A DNA stretch of 64,000 nucleotides from Ruminococcus sp. (GCF_024691275.1 NZ_JAILNU010000009.1:29502-93501); one strand, 5' to 3'; positions 50,499-59,442 are shown, counted from the first letter of the stretch. Program-made: numbers and translations. The notes: generated by a model not told the origin, from the letters alone.

Positions 50499-51401
50499 TT
50501 ACTGTTCAACCGCTGCCTGACGCTCTGCTTTATTGCGGCTCAGCACGGGAGACTGAGGCTTGTCCTCACGGGGAACGAACTTTCCCTTTGTCTGTGAATC
50601 GCCGCATATCAGCACTGCCTGCTTGCCCATGAGGTCGTACACCTCCGTGAACCTCTGCATATCACAGTTGATATTTCCCGAAAGCGGATCGGCAATACAT
50701 ACAGTATTCTGGTCGATGTCGTAACCGTATACCACTACGCAGTGCTGGAAATCGTTGAACCACATCTCCTCACCGTCATAGGTTGTCCATACATAATTTG
50801 CAGCTGTTTCTATGAGGTCGATGGTACTCCAGACAATGACTGGTCTGCCCTGTGCGACCTGATAGAGCACTTCTTTCAGGGATATTCCCGTAAGGTCAAG
50901 TGCATAGCACGGAGACTGTATCGACTCAAAGTAATCGTCAGCAGTCTGCACGATCACGGGAGCGCTGCAGCCGAAACCCTCCTCCACCTTTGGGTCGCCT
51001 ATGTATGCTTCACGCATAGTATATATGCCATTATTGTCCATTGGCATGAATTCGTCGGAAAGCGTCACCTTGTCGATATCGAAACCAAGGTAGTTCAAGT
51101 CCTCGCAGAGCGCTGTGACCTCGCAGCCCGTAGGCAGCTCGGGTCTCTGCATAACTGCATTGAAGTTCTCGATAATATACCTGTTGGGGAAAGATTCACC
51201 TTCCTTGATGCTGATATCAAGTTCAAACACATCGTCCGACAGCTCTTTTGCGATCTTATTTCCTGCCATTTCCTTGATTTTCGAGTATGAATAGCTTATC
51301 GAACTGTCATTCTCAACAAGTCTGACTCTTGTGCCGCACGATGTAAGTACAGCCAGTGAAACGGCTGCATAAGCCGTTTTGCGTAAAAGATCGCCCTTCA
51401 T
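50499..51401 (-). CDS. C39-like cysteine peptidase, probable lipoprotein
   Basis: The 300-residue protein has a signal and lipobox (SLAVLTSCG, Cys about 22), then a C39-like peptidase domain. Catalytic Cys is in ELPTGCEVTAL near 94, His in FQHCVVVYGYD and Asp in IADPLSG. There is no transporter part, so it is a stand-alone surface peptidase of unknown substrate rather than a bacteriocin maturase. The C-terminal 35 residues are charged and low-complexity. It follows tmcAL by 5 bp. Confidence 0.83.
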   Translation of the reverse strand: MKGDLLRKTAYAAVSLAVLTSCGTRVRLVENDSSISYSYSKIKEMAGNKIAKELSDDVFELDISIKEGESFPNRYIIENFNAVMQRPELPTGCEVTALCEDLNYLGFDIDKVTLSDEFMPMDNNGIYTMREAYIGDPKVEEGFGCSAPVIVQTADDYFESIQSPCYALDLTGISLKEVLYQVAQGRPVIVWSTIDLIETAANYVWTTYDGEEMWFNDFQHCVVVYGYDIDQNTVCIADPLSGNINCDMQRFTEVYDLMGKQAVLICGDSQTKGKFVPREDKPQSPVLSRNKAERQAAVEQ

Positions 51402-51406
51402 CCGTT

Positions 51407-52600
51407 CTACTCCATATCTATCATTATTTTTGCTCTGTAATCCTTCTGTGCAGATGTAACGGTCTCAAGTGCAAGACCGTAAATATCTGACGCCCGTATT
51501 TCAAGCTCTGCAAATCGCTCGGCTGCACTGCCCAGCTGCGAGAGCTTGGCAATAGACGAAGCAAACGGTATTTTTGTTGAATCCTTAGCTCGTGCCAGTA
51601 TCTCCCTGCCACGTTCGTTGAAAGCAAGTATCCTGCCATAGGACGGAAGTTTCTTCATATCCTCCTTGGTTATTCCTATCAGCAGCGAAAGCATTATCCG
51701 CCTGATCCTTGCCATGGTGTATCTCTTGGTCTTGACCGTGAACAGCAGCTCATCAAGCGAGCCCGCCATTCTTGCTCCGTAGATCCTGTGTTCAAGTCCC
51801 TGTCCCACATCATATATCTGCGATATCTCCTCAACCGAGCTGCTCCTCAGTTTATAGAGTATCACACGCTCAAGACGACTGAGTGAAGCTATCTCGCCTC
51901 TCGATATGGCGGACTTTATCGCCTCAGCCCACTCAGCTGTCGTAAATTCGTTTACATTTGCTCTTTTCTCTATCCTTTCACGGATATACGACGCGCTTGC
52001 AAAACCGTTCTCGGTCCTGCCGCTGTCATGTTCCGCGCTGACGCGCTTTACCGTAAACGGCTCTATTGAAGAACCGAATCTTTTCAGTGCCCTCAGATAC
52101 TCTATTGCCAGAAGATTGTTCGGCTCGGAGATTATGGACGCTGCTTCAGGGTCGATGCCGTTCACGACTGAACTCAATGCGCGGGGATATGTGTATCCCT
52201 TCTCCATAATGCCCTTTATCTCGTCCGCATGAGACATTGCTGTCACACCAACTGTCTCCATTGCTTTCTGAAGCTTCTGAGTGTCCCCACACTCGCTCCC
52301 GAATGAAAGCTCATCAACTGCGCCGAGGGCGTTAAGAAGGTAGACTGCGCCCGATGCGAAGTTTTCGGCTGACGAAAGGCAATACTGCACAGGCAGCTCT
52401 ATCACGAGGTCTGCACCCGAACGCACCGCAAGACGAGCTCTTTCGAGCTTGTCCATGACAGCTGTATCGCCGCGCTGAACAAAGCTTCCGCTCATTACGG
52501 CGACGATATGGGTAGCACCGTTTTTCCTCGTTTCTCTGATGTGATAGAGATGACCGTTATGGAAGGGATTATATTCACATATGATACCGCTGACTTTCAT
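51407..52600 (-). CDS. tmcAL: tRNA(Met) cytidine acetate ligase
   Basis: TmcAL acetylates C34 of elongator tRNA-Met using acetate and ATP. It starts MKVSGIICEYNPFHNGHLYHI, with the HxGH-type nucleotidyltransferase motif, VAVMSGSFVQRGDTAV and ADLVIELPVQYCLSSA. The ORF track begins at 52657, but the ATG at 52600 follows an AGAGG site and gives the family N-terminus (397 residues). It diverges from ackA, whose enzyme links acetate with acetyl phosphate; that metabolic link is suggestive only. Confidence 0.92.
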   Translation of the reverse strand: MKVSGIICEYNPFHNGHLYHIRETRKNGATHIVAVMSGSFVQRGDTAVMDKLERARLAVRSGADLVIELPVQYCLSSAENFASGAVYLLNALGAVDELSFGSECGDTQKLQKAMETVGVTAMSHADEIKGIMEKGYTYPRALSSVVNGIDPEAASIISEPNNLLAIEYLRALKRFGSSIEPFTVKRVSAEHDSGRTENGFASASYIRERIEKRANVNEFTTAEWAEAIKSAISRGEIASLSRLERVILYKLRSSSVEEISQIYDVGQGLEHRIYGARMAGSLDELLFTVKTKRYTMARIRRIMLSLLIGITKEDMKKLPSYGRILAFNERGREILARAKDSTKIPFASSIAKLSQLGSAAERFAELEIRASDIYGLALETVTSAQKDYRAKIMIDME

Positions 52601-52772
52601 TTTACTACCTCTTTTCATAAATTTCAATGATTTTTTCAGATTTTTCATTATGTTCACATTTTAATCCGTGTTTTTCATTCTCTTTTGTTGTATTTGTAAC
52701 AGTCAACAGCAGGCTTTCAACTGCATATCAACGAAAAACATTACAGACGTATGCCTAAATTTGAAAAAAGAC

Positions 52773-52800
52773 TTGCAATTTTCAAAAAATAGTATATAAT
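52773..52800 (+). promoter_or_regulatory. SigA-type promoter of ackA
   Basis: TTGCAA, a 16-bp spacer and TATAAT lie about 38 bp upstream of the ackA ATG. Confidence 0.8.
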
Positions 52801-52837
52801 AATATATGCAAAATTATTTTTGAAAGGAATTGTATGT

Positions 52838-54037
52838 ATGATAATCTTAGTTGTTAATGCAGGAAGCTCTTCCCTTAAATATCAGCTCATCGACATGAGC
52901 GATGAAAGCGTTATCGCAAAGGGCAACTGCGACCGTATCGGTATCGACGGTCATATCAACCACAAAACCGCTGACGGCAGAGTTCTCGATGAGGACTGCG
53001 CTTTCCCGACACACACAGAAGCTTTCATGAAGCTCGTCGAGGCTCTCACTTCAGGTGATGCAAAGGTCATCGACAGCATGGACGCTATCTCCGCTGTTGG
53101 ACACAGAATAGTACAGGGTGCTGATGTTTTCGACAAGTCAGTTCTCGTTACAGATGAAGTTATTGATAAAATAGATGAGCTCCGTGAGCTTGCTCCTGTT
53201 CATAACCACGCTCATGCTCTCGCTCTCAGAGCCTGCAAGAGCGTTATCCCCGCAAACGTTCCTCAGGTAGTTGTATTCGATACAGCTTTCCATCAGACAA
53301 TGCCTCCGAAGGCTTTCATGTTCGGTCTTCCATACGAGGACTACGAGAAGCTCCACGTAAGAAAGTACGGCTTCCACGGTACATCTCACAGATTCGTTTC
53401 CAAGGCTCTTGCTGATGCTATGGGCAAGGACGTTAAGGATCTCAAGATCATCTCATGTCACCTCGGCAACGGTTCTTCCATCACAGCTGTAGACGGCGGA
53501 AAGTCTGTAGATACATCTATGGGATTCACTCCTCTTGACGGCGTTGTTATGGGCACAAGAACAGGTTCTGTTGATCCGTCTGCTGTAACATTCGTTGCTG
53601 ACAAGCACGGCTTCACACCTTCACAGATGAGCGAATACATGAACAAGAAGTCAGGTTTCCTCGGAGTTTCAGGCGTTGGTTCTGATAACCGCGACATTCA
53701 GGAAGCTGCTAACAACGGCAACGAGAGAGCTCAGCTCGTTTCTGATATGCTCACATACGAGATCCAGAAGTACATCGGTGCATACACAGCTGCTATGAAC
53801 GGCGTTGACGCTATCCTCTTCACAGGCGGTATCGGTGAGAACTCATGGGAAGTAAGAGAAGCTGCCTGCAAGAACATGGATTACTTCGGAATCAAGATCG
53901 ACGAAGAGCTCAACCGCTCTATCAGAGGCAAGCTCACAAAGATCTCTACACCTGATTCAAAGATCGAAGTATGGATCGTTCCTACAAATGAAGAGCTCCT
54001 TATCGCAAGAGATACACTCGCTCTCATTTCTAAGTAA
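52838..54037 (+). CDS. ackA: Acetate kinase
   Basis: The 399-residue ASKHA enzyme converts acetyl phosphate and ADP to acetate and ATP, the energy-yielding end of fermentation. It starts MIILVVNAGSSSLKYQLI and has VGHRIVQGAD, the VVFDTAFHQTMP segment, the GFHGTSHR loop, GGKSVDTSMG and FTGGIGENS. The ORF starts at a TTG (52820) inside the AAAGGA site; the ATG at 52838 with 9-nt spacing is preferred. Codon use is strongly optimised, suggesting high expression. Phosphotransacetylase is not adjacent. Confidence 0.97.
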   Translation: MIILVVNAGSSSLKYQLIDMSDESVIAKGNCDRIGIDGHINHKTADGRVLDEDCAFPTHTEAFMKLVEALTSGDAKVIDSMDAISAVGHRIVQGADVFDKSVLVTDEVIDKIDELRELAPVHNHAHALALRACKSVIPANVPQVVVFDTAFHQTMPPKAFMFGLPYEDYEKLHVRKYGFHGTSHRFVSKALADAMGKDVKDLKIISCHLGNGSSITAVDGGKSVDTSMGFTPLDGVVMGTRTGSVDPSAVTFVADKHGFTPSQMSEYMNKKSGFLGVSGVGSDNRDIQEAANNGNERAQLVSDMLTYEIQKYIGAYTAAMNGVDAILFTGGIGENSWEVREAACKNMDYFGIKIDEELNRSIRGKLTKISTPDSKIEVWIVPTNEELLIARDTLALISK

Positions 54038-54131
54038 TTATAACATATAATTATTAAAATAGCAACAGACGCATGGTAAACTTTCTGTTATGAACGCTTA
54101 CAATGTGAAAATTGCAGTATTCTTAACGGCA

Positions 54132-54163
54132 AAAACCTGCACTGAAAAGTGCAGGTTTTCTTT
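54132..54163. terminator. Bidirectional terminator between ackA and the AraC-GGDEF gene
   Basis: AAAACCTGCACT-GAAA-AGTGCAGGTTTT is a perfect 12-bp stem with T and A runs outside, serving the two convergent genes. Confidence 0.9.
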
Positions 54164-54990
54164 TATTCACCATAGAAATCAACTTTATCGCCGCTCTGAG
54201 ACTGCTGCAATGTGTCATGCAGGCTCTTGAACAGCTCATCATATCTGAAGGGCCTTGTTTTGTACTTTATCGCACCGACTCTGAATGCTACCGGTATCTC
54301 AGTCCCCTCAAAAACTATCGGCACTCCATTCTGCGCGATCACCTTCTCCACAAAGTTCTCGACTTCACACGGATCGCTGAGACCAGTTATGACCGCAAAT
54401 TCATCGCCGCCTATCCTGAAAGCTGCCATATCGTCAGATGCAGCCTCATCAAGTCTCCTGAACGCCTCAAGAAGCACCGCATCTCTTGCTTTCATGCCGA
54501 AATTATCGTTTATAGGCAGGAGATTCCTGACATCAAAGCATAATACATATGTATCAGACTTTGAACGCAGAAAATCATATAATTCGGTAATATCAACTTT
54601 TCTTCCCATATATTTTCCTCCTGTACATCTGCTATCTGCTATAAAACGCGGAAAAAGTCCTGAATTTCTCCATTTTTCCCTGAATTTTGATGGTGGTACT
54701 TCCCACATTTTAGCAAATGCTCTCGTAAAGACTTCGGGGGAATTATACTGATACATGAAGGCTATCTCAGTTATGCTCTTCTCGCCGTTTAACAGCTCTT
54801 TAGCATTGTTGGCAAGTCTGCGGCGCGATATGTACTCTTTTATGCTCGTATGCGAGCAGCAGCGCCATATCTTCTGCAATGCAGAAAGCGAGCAATAACA
54901 CGCATCAGCTATTTCCTGCTGAGTTATTTCCTCGCACAGCCGCTGTTCGATATATTCAAGCGCGTCTGCAAATATACAGAAATTCTTCAT
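54163..54990 (-). CDS. AraC-type regulator fused to a GGDEF-like domain
   Basis: Residues 8-106 are an AraC/XylS double helix-turn-helix: QQEIADACYCSLSALQKIW and ITEIAFMYQYNSPEVFTRAF. Residues 145-270 form a GGDEF domain with the exact GGDEF motif (194-198, RIGGDEFAVI) and a divergent first motif CFDVRNLLPINDNFG. There is no sugar-binding N-terminal domain, so the order is DNA-binding first. The GGDEF part is somewhat short, so it may make or only bind cyclic dinucleotide or GTP. A palindrome upstream could be its own operator. Its target genes are unknown. Confidence 0.85.
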   Translation of the reverse strand: MKNFCIFADALEYIEQRLCEEITQQEIADACYCSLSALQKIWRCCSHTSIKEYISRRRLANNAKELLNGEKSITEIAFMYQYNSPEVFTRAFAKMWEVPPSKFREKWRNSGLFPRFIADSRCTGGKYMGRKVDITELYDFLRSKSDTYVLCFDVRNLLPINDNFGMKARDAVLLEAFRRLDEAASDDMAAFRIGGDEFAVITGLSDPCEVENFVEKVIAQNGVPIVFEGTEIPVAFRVGAIKYKTRPFRYDELFKSLHDTLQQSQSGDKVDFYGE

Positions 54991-55015
54991 GCATCTTCTC
55001 TCCCTTCACACTCAT

Positions 55016-55027
55016 CTGTCCGGACAG
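55016..55027. promoter_or_regulatory. Palindrome CTGTCCGGACAG upstream of the AraC-GGDEF gene
   Basis: A perfect 12-bp palindrome lies 26 bp upstream of the start codon, downstream of a possible AAGACA/TATTAT promoter. It is a candidate operator. Confidence 0.4.
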
Positions 55028-55095
55028 GAAGTCTTCCCTCTGTATCTATAATATCATATTTGCGCAGAAATGTCTTGACTTTTTGAGCAAATTTA

Positions 55096-55124
55096 AAGAG
55101 CGCTCACATAGAACGCTCTTTTTT
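55096..55124. terminator. Terminator-like hairpin after the DUF3737 gene
   Basis: AAAGAGCG pairs with CGCTCTTT around an 11-base loop. The T run is stronger on the plus strand (TTTTTT), but the only nearby gene to end is the minus-strand DUF3737 gene. Confidence 0.5.
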
Positions 55125-55144
55125 CCGATCATTTTGCTGCGGAA

Positions 55145-55984
55145 TTATTCTCCGCAGATTATCTTTGTCCTCGATACGTCAACATTCTCGATCTCAAGTA
55201 TGGTCTCGCCGATAGAGTCTGCCTTGATAAGTCCGCCCGCAGGATTCTTTACACTGTCGATATTGCCGATTATCTCGGCATTTACATTTGAATACTCAAA
55301 GGCAAGGTCTGTATTCGGGAGCGTACATTTCTTCAGCACAAGATTCTTCACAAAGCACATTCCCTGATGACTTTCAATGGTACAGTTCACAAATGTGATA
55401 TTGCGCGAATTCCAGCCCAGACACTCACTGGTTATCTTTGAATCGTACACGACTATATTCTCACAGTTCCAGAAAGCATCCCTTGACGTTATGACAGAAC
55501 CGCGGAGAGTAAGGTTTCTTGCACTTTCAAAGGCAAAATCACCTTTGAGATCAAGCGCGGTGATCTCCATACCGTCACTGTCCATGCAAAAATACTCCCC
55601 CATGACCTTAACATTGCTGAGGCGGATATTCTGACATTTCCAGAAGGAATCGTCACCGTTTGTGAAAGTTACGTTTCTGAGGCTTACCCCGTGACAGCGG
55701 CGAAAGCATTTGGGCGCATTTATGGTAGTATCGTTCACGGTCACTTCCGAAGCATACCATACTGCTGCGACACCGTTTTCGCTTATCTCAGAATCAGTGA
55801 GCTTTATCCTCTCGCTGTACCACAGCGGATACATACCGTTAAATCTGCTTTTTTCGATCTCGATATATCTGCTGTGCTTTAGCGGAGATTCACCATTTTC
55901 AAAAACAGTGTTCACGATCCTCAGTCCGCTGGTCTGAAATAGCGACCTTTCCCCCGTCAGGTGCTCGTTAAGTATTTCTTTCAT
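55145..55984 (-). CDS. DUF3737 family protein (right-handed beta-helix)
   Basis: The roughly 280-residue protein is built of regular short strands (SLRNVTFTNGDDSFWKCQNI, NLTLRGSVITSRDAFWNCEN), as in right-handed parallel beta-helices. It matches the DUF3737 pattern, conserved in gut bacteria and without a known reaction. There is no signal peptide, so it acts inside the cell. Several Met codons cluster at the start; ATG 55984 (MKEIL) has GAGGAG 7 nt upstream. It has its own consensus promoter. Confidence 0.82.
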   Translation of the reverse strand: MKEILNEHLTGERSLFQTSGLRIVNTVFENGESPLKHSRYIEIEKSRFNGMYPLWYSERIKLTDSEISENGVAAVWYASEVTVNDTTINAPKCFRRCHGVSLRNVTFTNGDDSFWKCQNIRLSNVKVMGEYFCMDSDGMEITALDLKGDFAFESARNLTLRGSVITSRDAFWNCENIVVYDSKITSECLGWNSRNITFVNCTIESHQGMCFVKNLVLKKCTLPNTDLAFEYSNVNAEIIGNIDSVKNPAGGLIKADSIGETILEIENVDVSRTKIICGE

Positions 55985-56013
55985 CATCTCACTCCTCATC
56001 ATAGTTTTTTCTT

Positions 56014-56042
56014 ATTATAACATATTTTTGTGAATAATGCAA
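56014..56042 (-). promoter_or_regulatory. SigA-type promoter of the DUF3737 gene
   Basis: TTGCAT, a 17-bp spacer and TATAAT are read on the minus strand, 30 bp upstream of the start. Confidence 0.8.
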
Positions 56043-56220
56043 TATGTACAAAAAAAATATTTTTGTGAATTTGTTTATAGTAAAAAGTATAGGTTCAGGC
56101 AGGTGTTAAGGTATTATTACAGCTGCAAATTATAAATCATTTGCCGACACATCAGCTTAAAAGTAAAATATTAGCGTGAAAATTCCGCTCTCATGCCCCT
56201 GCTGCACAGTATAATTTGTA

Positions 56221-56249
56221 TTGACAAAGCAACTTGATTGCGGTATAAT
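56221..56249 (+). promoter_or_regulatory. Full-consensus SigA promoter of the pyridoxal kinase gene
   Basis: TTGACA, a 17-bp spacer and TATAAT, matching both hexamers exactly. Confidence 0.92.
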
Positions 56250-56285
56250 CGGTAGTGATGATTAATTACTGAAAGAATGATGTAC

Positions 56286-57122
56286 ATGAAAAAAATCGTT
56301 TCCATACAGGATATTTCCTGTTTTGGCAAATGCTCTCTCACTGTGGCACTGCCTATTATCTCAGCCATGGGCATTGAAACTGCCGTAATACCTACAGCTG
56401 TGCTCTCAACTCATACTGGCGAAGGCTTTAAGAATTACACCTTCCGCGACCTTACAAGTGATATCCCTGCTATAGCCGAACACTGGAAAACTATGGATCT
56501 CCGATTTGATGCGCTCTATACAGGTTATCTCGGATCACAGGAACAGGTGGAGATCGTTTCACGCTTCTTCGATGACTTCGGCAGAAATGACAACTTCATA
56601 ATCGTTGACCCCGTCCTCGGCGATGCAGGCAGGCTCTATGCCGGCTTCACCCCGTCTTTCGTTGCGGAAATGCGCAGGCTATGCTCAAAAGCGGACTTTA
56701 TCATGCCAAATATGACAGAAGTCGCATTCCTGCTCGATATCCCATATACCGAGACCTATGATGAAGCTTATGTAAAAGATGTGCTGAAAAAGCTCGCCGC
56801 TCTCGGTTGCAGGACTCCCGTCATCACGGGTGTGCATTACGATGACAAAAAACAAGGAGCTGCCGCTTATGATTCAGCAGCCGATAAATTCTACTTCTCT
56901 TTCGACAATAACGTGAACTATCGTTTTCACGGTACAGGCGACATCTTTTCAAGCGTTTTCACGGGAGCCTGTGCTCTCGGGAAGGATATCCAGCAGTGTC
57001 TCGATATCGCAGTGCGTTTCACCCTTGACTGCATCGAAGCTACTGTCCCGCATCTTGAAGAAACATGGTACGGCAGCTGCTTTGAGCTATGTCTCGGCAA
57101 ACTCATAGACTACGTAAAATAA
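56286..57122 (+). CDS. pdxY: Pyridoxal/pyridoxamine kinase
   Basis: The PfkB-fold kinase phosphorylates vitamin B6 vitamers (salvage route to PLP). It starts MKKIVSIQDISCFGKCSLT and has ALYTGYLGSQEQ, DPVLGDAGRLY, the anion-hole motif FHGTGDIFSSVFTGA near residue 220 and a C-terminal helix. The ORF begins at 56277 with two extra Met; the ATG at 56286 gives the family N-terminus, but the ribosome binding site (GAAAGA) is weak for either. Whether it prefers pyridoxal or pyridoxamine is unknown; the symbol follows the family. Confidence 0.88.
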   Translation: MKKIVSIQDISCFGKCSLTVALPIISAMGIETAVIPTAVLSTHTGEGFKNYTFRDLTSDIPAIAEHWKTMDLRFDALYTGYLGSQEQVEIVSRFFDDFGRNDNFIIVDPVLGDAGRLYAGFTPSFVAEMRRLCSKADFIMPNMTEVAFLLDIPYTETYDEAYVKDVLKKLAALGCRTPVITGVHYDDKKQGAAAYDSAADKFYFSFDNNVNYRFHGTGDIFSSVFTGACALGKDIQQCLDIAVRFTLDCIEATVPHLEETWYGSCFELCLGKLIDYVK

Positions 57123-57139
57123 TTTGATACTTTAACGGA

Positions 57140-57165
57140 CAGCAGCTCGGGCTGCTGTTTTTTTG
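57140..57165 (+). terminator. Intrinsic terminator after pdxY
   Basis: CAGCAGC-TCGG-GCTGCTG is followed by eight T. It insulates sigG from the pdxY promoter. Confidence 0.92.
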
Positions 57166-57202
57166 CCATTTTTTTCCGGTGATTACTTCCCGCCGCAGCG
57201 GC

Positions 57203-57243
57203 AATAATATCCTCATAACCTGTTATCACGGGAGGATATTATT
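57203..57243 (+). promoter_or_regulatory. Hairpin occluding the sigG ribosome binding site
   Basis: AATAATATCCTC pairs perfectly with GAGGATATTATT (12 bp), with ATAAC/GTTAT forming a smaller hairpin inside. The 3' strand contains the sigG Shine-Dalgarno GGAGGA and ends one base before the ATG. The structure should block initiation until it is opened. Confidence 0.85.
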
Positions 57244-57244
57244 T

Positions 57245-58018
57245 ATGGCATATAACAAAGTCGTAATCGCAGGCATCAATACAGCGGAACTCACTGTTCT
57301 CAAGGAAGATGAGAAAATTGCACTGCTGAAGGAAATACGCAAAACAGGCAGCAAACAAGCCCGCGACAAACTCATAAACGGCAATCTCAGGCTGGTGCTG
57401 AGCGTAATACAGCGCTTTGCGGGACGCGGAGAGGATATCGACGACCTCTTCCAGATAGGCGTGATCGGTCTTATAAAAGCTATCAATAATTTCGACCTCA
57501 CAAAAGAGGTGCGCTTTTCAACTTACTGTGTTCCAATGATAAGCGGTGAGCTGCGGCGCTATCTCAGGGATTCGAGCCATGTAAAGGTGAGCCGCTCCCT
57601 GCGCGACCTTGCTTACAAGGCTATACAGTCAAAAGAACGCCTTACCATAAAAATGCAGCGAGAACCCCAGATCGAAGAAATAGCTGAGGATATTGGCGAA
57701 AAACGCGCAGATGTCGTAATAGCTCTCGAAAGCATCAGCGACCCTGTTTCTCTGTATGAGCCTGTGTATTCCGACTCGGAGGATAATCTGTTTATTATGG
57801 ATCAGATAAGCGATATGAACGACGTTGAAAGCCGCATGGACGAACTTACTATACGTGACGCTATACGCGGTCTCGGCGACCGCGAAAGGAATATCCTGTA
57901 TCTCCGTTTTTTCCGCGGTAAAACGCAGGTAGAGGTCGCCAATGAGATCGGCATCTCTCAGGCACAGGTGTCCCGTCTTGAAAAAAGTGCTATCAGCAGG
58001 ATAAAAAGCAGTATCTGA
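57245..58018 (+). CDS. sigG: Forespore RNA polymerase sigma factor SigG
   Basis: The sigma-70 factor has region 2 (DLFQIGVIGLIKAINNFDL, RFSTYCVPMISGELRRYLRD), region 3 (IEEIAEDIGEKRADVVIALESI) and region 4 (RNILYLRFFRGKTQVEVANEIGISQAQVSRLEKSAI). The N-terminus MAYNKVVIAGINTAEL is typical of SigG. It directs late forespore genes after engulfment and depends on the SpoIIIA channel. The ORF start at 57179 is rejected for ATG 57245 with GGGAGGA; this gives 257 residues. The neighbours are not spoIIGA or sigE as in Bacillus. Confidence 0.93.
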   Translation: MAYNKVVIAGINTAELTVLKEDEKIALLKEIRKTGSKQARDKLINGNLRLVLSVIQRFAGRGEDIDDLFQIGVIGLIKAINNFDLTKEVRFSTYCVPMISGELRRYLRDSSHVKVSRSLRDLAYKAIQSKERLTIKMQREPQIEEIAEDIGEKRADVVIALESISDPVSLYEPVYSDSEDNLFIMDQISDMNDVESRMDELTIRDAIRGLGDRERNILYLRFFRGKTQVEVANEIGISQAQVSRLEKSAISRIKSSI

Positions 58019-58020
58019 CA

Positions 58021-58047
58021 AAAAGCTCTCATAAGAGAGCTTTTTTG
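58021..58047 (+). terminator. Intrinsic terminator after sigG
   Basis: AAAAGCTCTC-ATAA-GAGAGCTTTT is followed by T, directly after the stop codon. Confidence 0.9.
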
Positions 58048-58068
58048 TTGCTTTTTGCTATTTTTGTA

Positions 58069-58097
58069 TTGATTTTTAACAGATAATGATGTATAAT
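58069..58097 (+). promoter_or_regulatory. SigA-type promoter of the GH105/ABC operon
   Basis: TTGATT, a 17-bp spacer and TATAAT lie 34 bp before the lipoprotein ATG. Confidence 0.82.
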
Positions 58098-58131
58098 TAC
58101 ATTACATCATTTATATAGAGGAGCTGAGAGT

Positions 58132-59442
58132 ATGAAAAAGCTTTTCTTAATGACCACGATCCTCTGCTGCACGATCTCGCTCTCTGCCTGCGGGAATAAA
58201 AAAAGCAGCTCTGTTACTGCCCCCGACGGCAAACTCGACAAGTGCTCACTGCGCTTTTCGTGGTGGGGCGGAGATGACAGACACGATGCTACTTTGAAAG
58301 CTATAGAGCTTTGGAGCAAAAAGTACCCCGAGATATCAATCGTCCCCGAGTACGGCGGCTGGGACGGCTGGACCGAAAAAGTCGCATCTCAGGTCAACAG
58401 CAGCACAGAGCCCGATATCATGCAGATAAACTATGACTGGCTCGTAACGCTGTCTCCCGACGGAAAAAGTTTCTATGACCTCGGAACGCTGGGAGCTTTC
58501 CTTGACCTTTCTGCTTTTGACAGCAATGTGCTCGGTTTCGGCAAAGTCAGCGGCATACTTAATGCAGTGACAGTTTCTGTCAGCGGAAGATGCCTTTTCT
58601 ATAACTCTGATGTATTCCGTTCCCTCGGTGTCGGTTATCCCGAAACATGGAACGAACTCATCGCTCTCGGCAATACTTTCGGCTCTGAGGGCATCTATCC
58701 TATCGACCTCGATATCCAGTCAGGCAGCACTGCATGGTATCTCGCTGTTGTCTATGTACAGCAAAAAACAGGCAGACAATTCATATCCCCCGACGGAAGT
58801 CTCGGCTTCTCCGAAGACGATATCAAAACCGCTCTCGACTTCTACAAAGAGCTTGAAGAAAATCATGTGATACGCTCCGTGAGAGCTCGTACAGACGAGG
58901 ACGGCAATGCGGCTTTGTATCAGTCGTCTGAATTTATCAGCGGAAATGTCGCAGGCGTTCTCGAATGGGGAAGCGCCGTCGGAAAGTACGAATCTGTCCT
59001 GCCGGACGGAGTACTTGAAACAGGTCCGCTGCTTGCAGACGAGGACGGCAATAACAGCGGCTGGATGATAAAACCGTCTATCATGTATGCCGTTTCAAGT
59101 CATACAAAATATCCTGACGAAGCCGCTGCCTTTCTCAATTTCATGCTCAACGATGAGGAATGTGCAGAAATACTCGGCACTACACGCGGCATTCCTGCTT
59201 CACATTACACAGAAGCTGCTCTCGAAAAAAGCGGCAGCCTAAACGGTCTCGCAAAGGAGTCCAGCGATATACTCAATGCTGCGGATACCTTTACTATAAG
59301 CCCGTATATGGAACTTCCGCGAATGAAATCGTTCTACAATGCTGCGATCGAATCTGTTTCATACGGCACTGCCGATACAGCCGATGCTGCAAAACTTATG
59401 TACGGCTCTGTCAGCGAGTACCTGGAGAATATCAGAAAATGA
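58132..59442 (+). CDS. Sugar-binding lipoprotein of ABC transporter 2
   Basis: The 436-residue binding protein has a short signal MKKLFLMTTILCCTISLSA and lipobox SLSAC with Cys20. The mature part starts LRFSWWGGDDRH, typical of CUT1 binding proteins, with many Trp (WDGW, WNEL, WYLAV, WGSA) for sugar stacking. It heads a four-gene operon with two permeases and a GH105 hydrolase, so the likely ligand is an unsaturated rhamnogalacturonan oligosaccharide. It overlaps the next gene by 4 bp (ATGA). GAGGAG is the ribosome binding site. Confidence 0.92.
   Translation: MKKLFLMTTILCCTISLSACGNKKSSSVTAPDGKLDKCSLRFSWWGGDDRHDATLKAIELWSKKYPEISIVPEYGGWDGWTEKVASQVNSSTEPDIMQINYDWLVTLSPDGKSFYDLGTLGAFLDLSAFDSNVLGFGKVSGILNAVTVSVSGRCLFYNSDVFRSLGVGYPETWNELIALGNTFGSEGIYPIDLDIQSGSTAWYLAVVYVQQKTGRQFISPDGSLGFSEDDIKTALDFYKELEENHVIRSVRARTDEDGNAALYQSSEFISGNVAGVLEWGSAVGKYESVLPDGVLETGPLLADEDGNNSGWMIKPSIMYAVSSHTKYPDEAAAFLNFMLNDEECAEILGTTRGIPASHYTEAALEKSGSLNGLAKESSDILNAADTFTISPYMELPRMKSFYNAAIESVSYGTADTADAAKLMYGSVSEYLENIRK

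Noticed and set aside
59160-59438. N-terminal extension of the 385-aa permease ORF
   Set aside because: It overlaps the binding-protein gene in another frame and reads as Cys/Arg-rich noise. ATG 59439 with an ATGA overlap gives a normal permease start.
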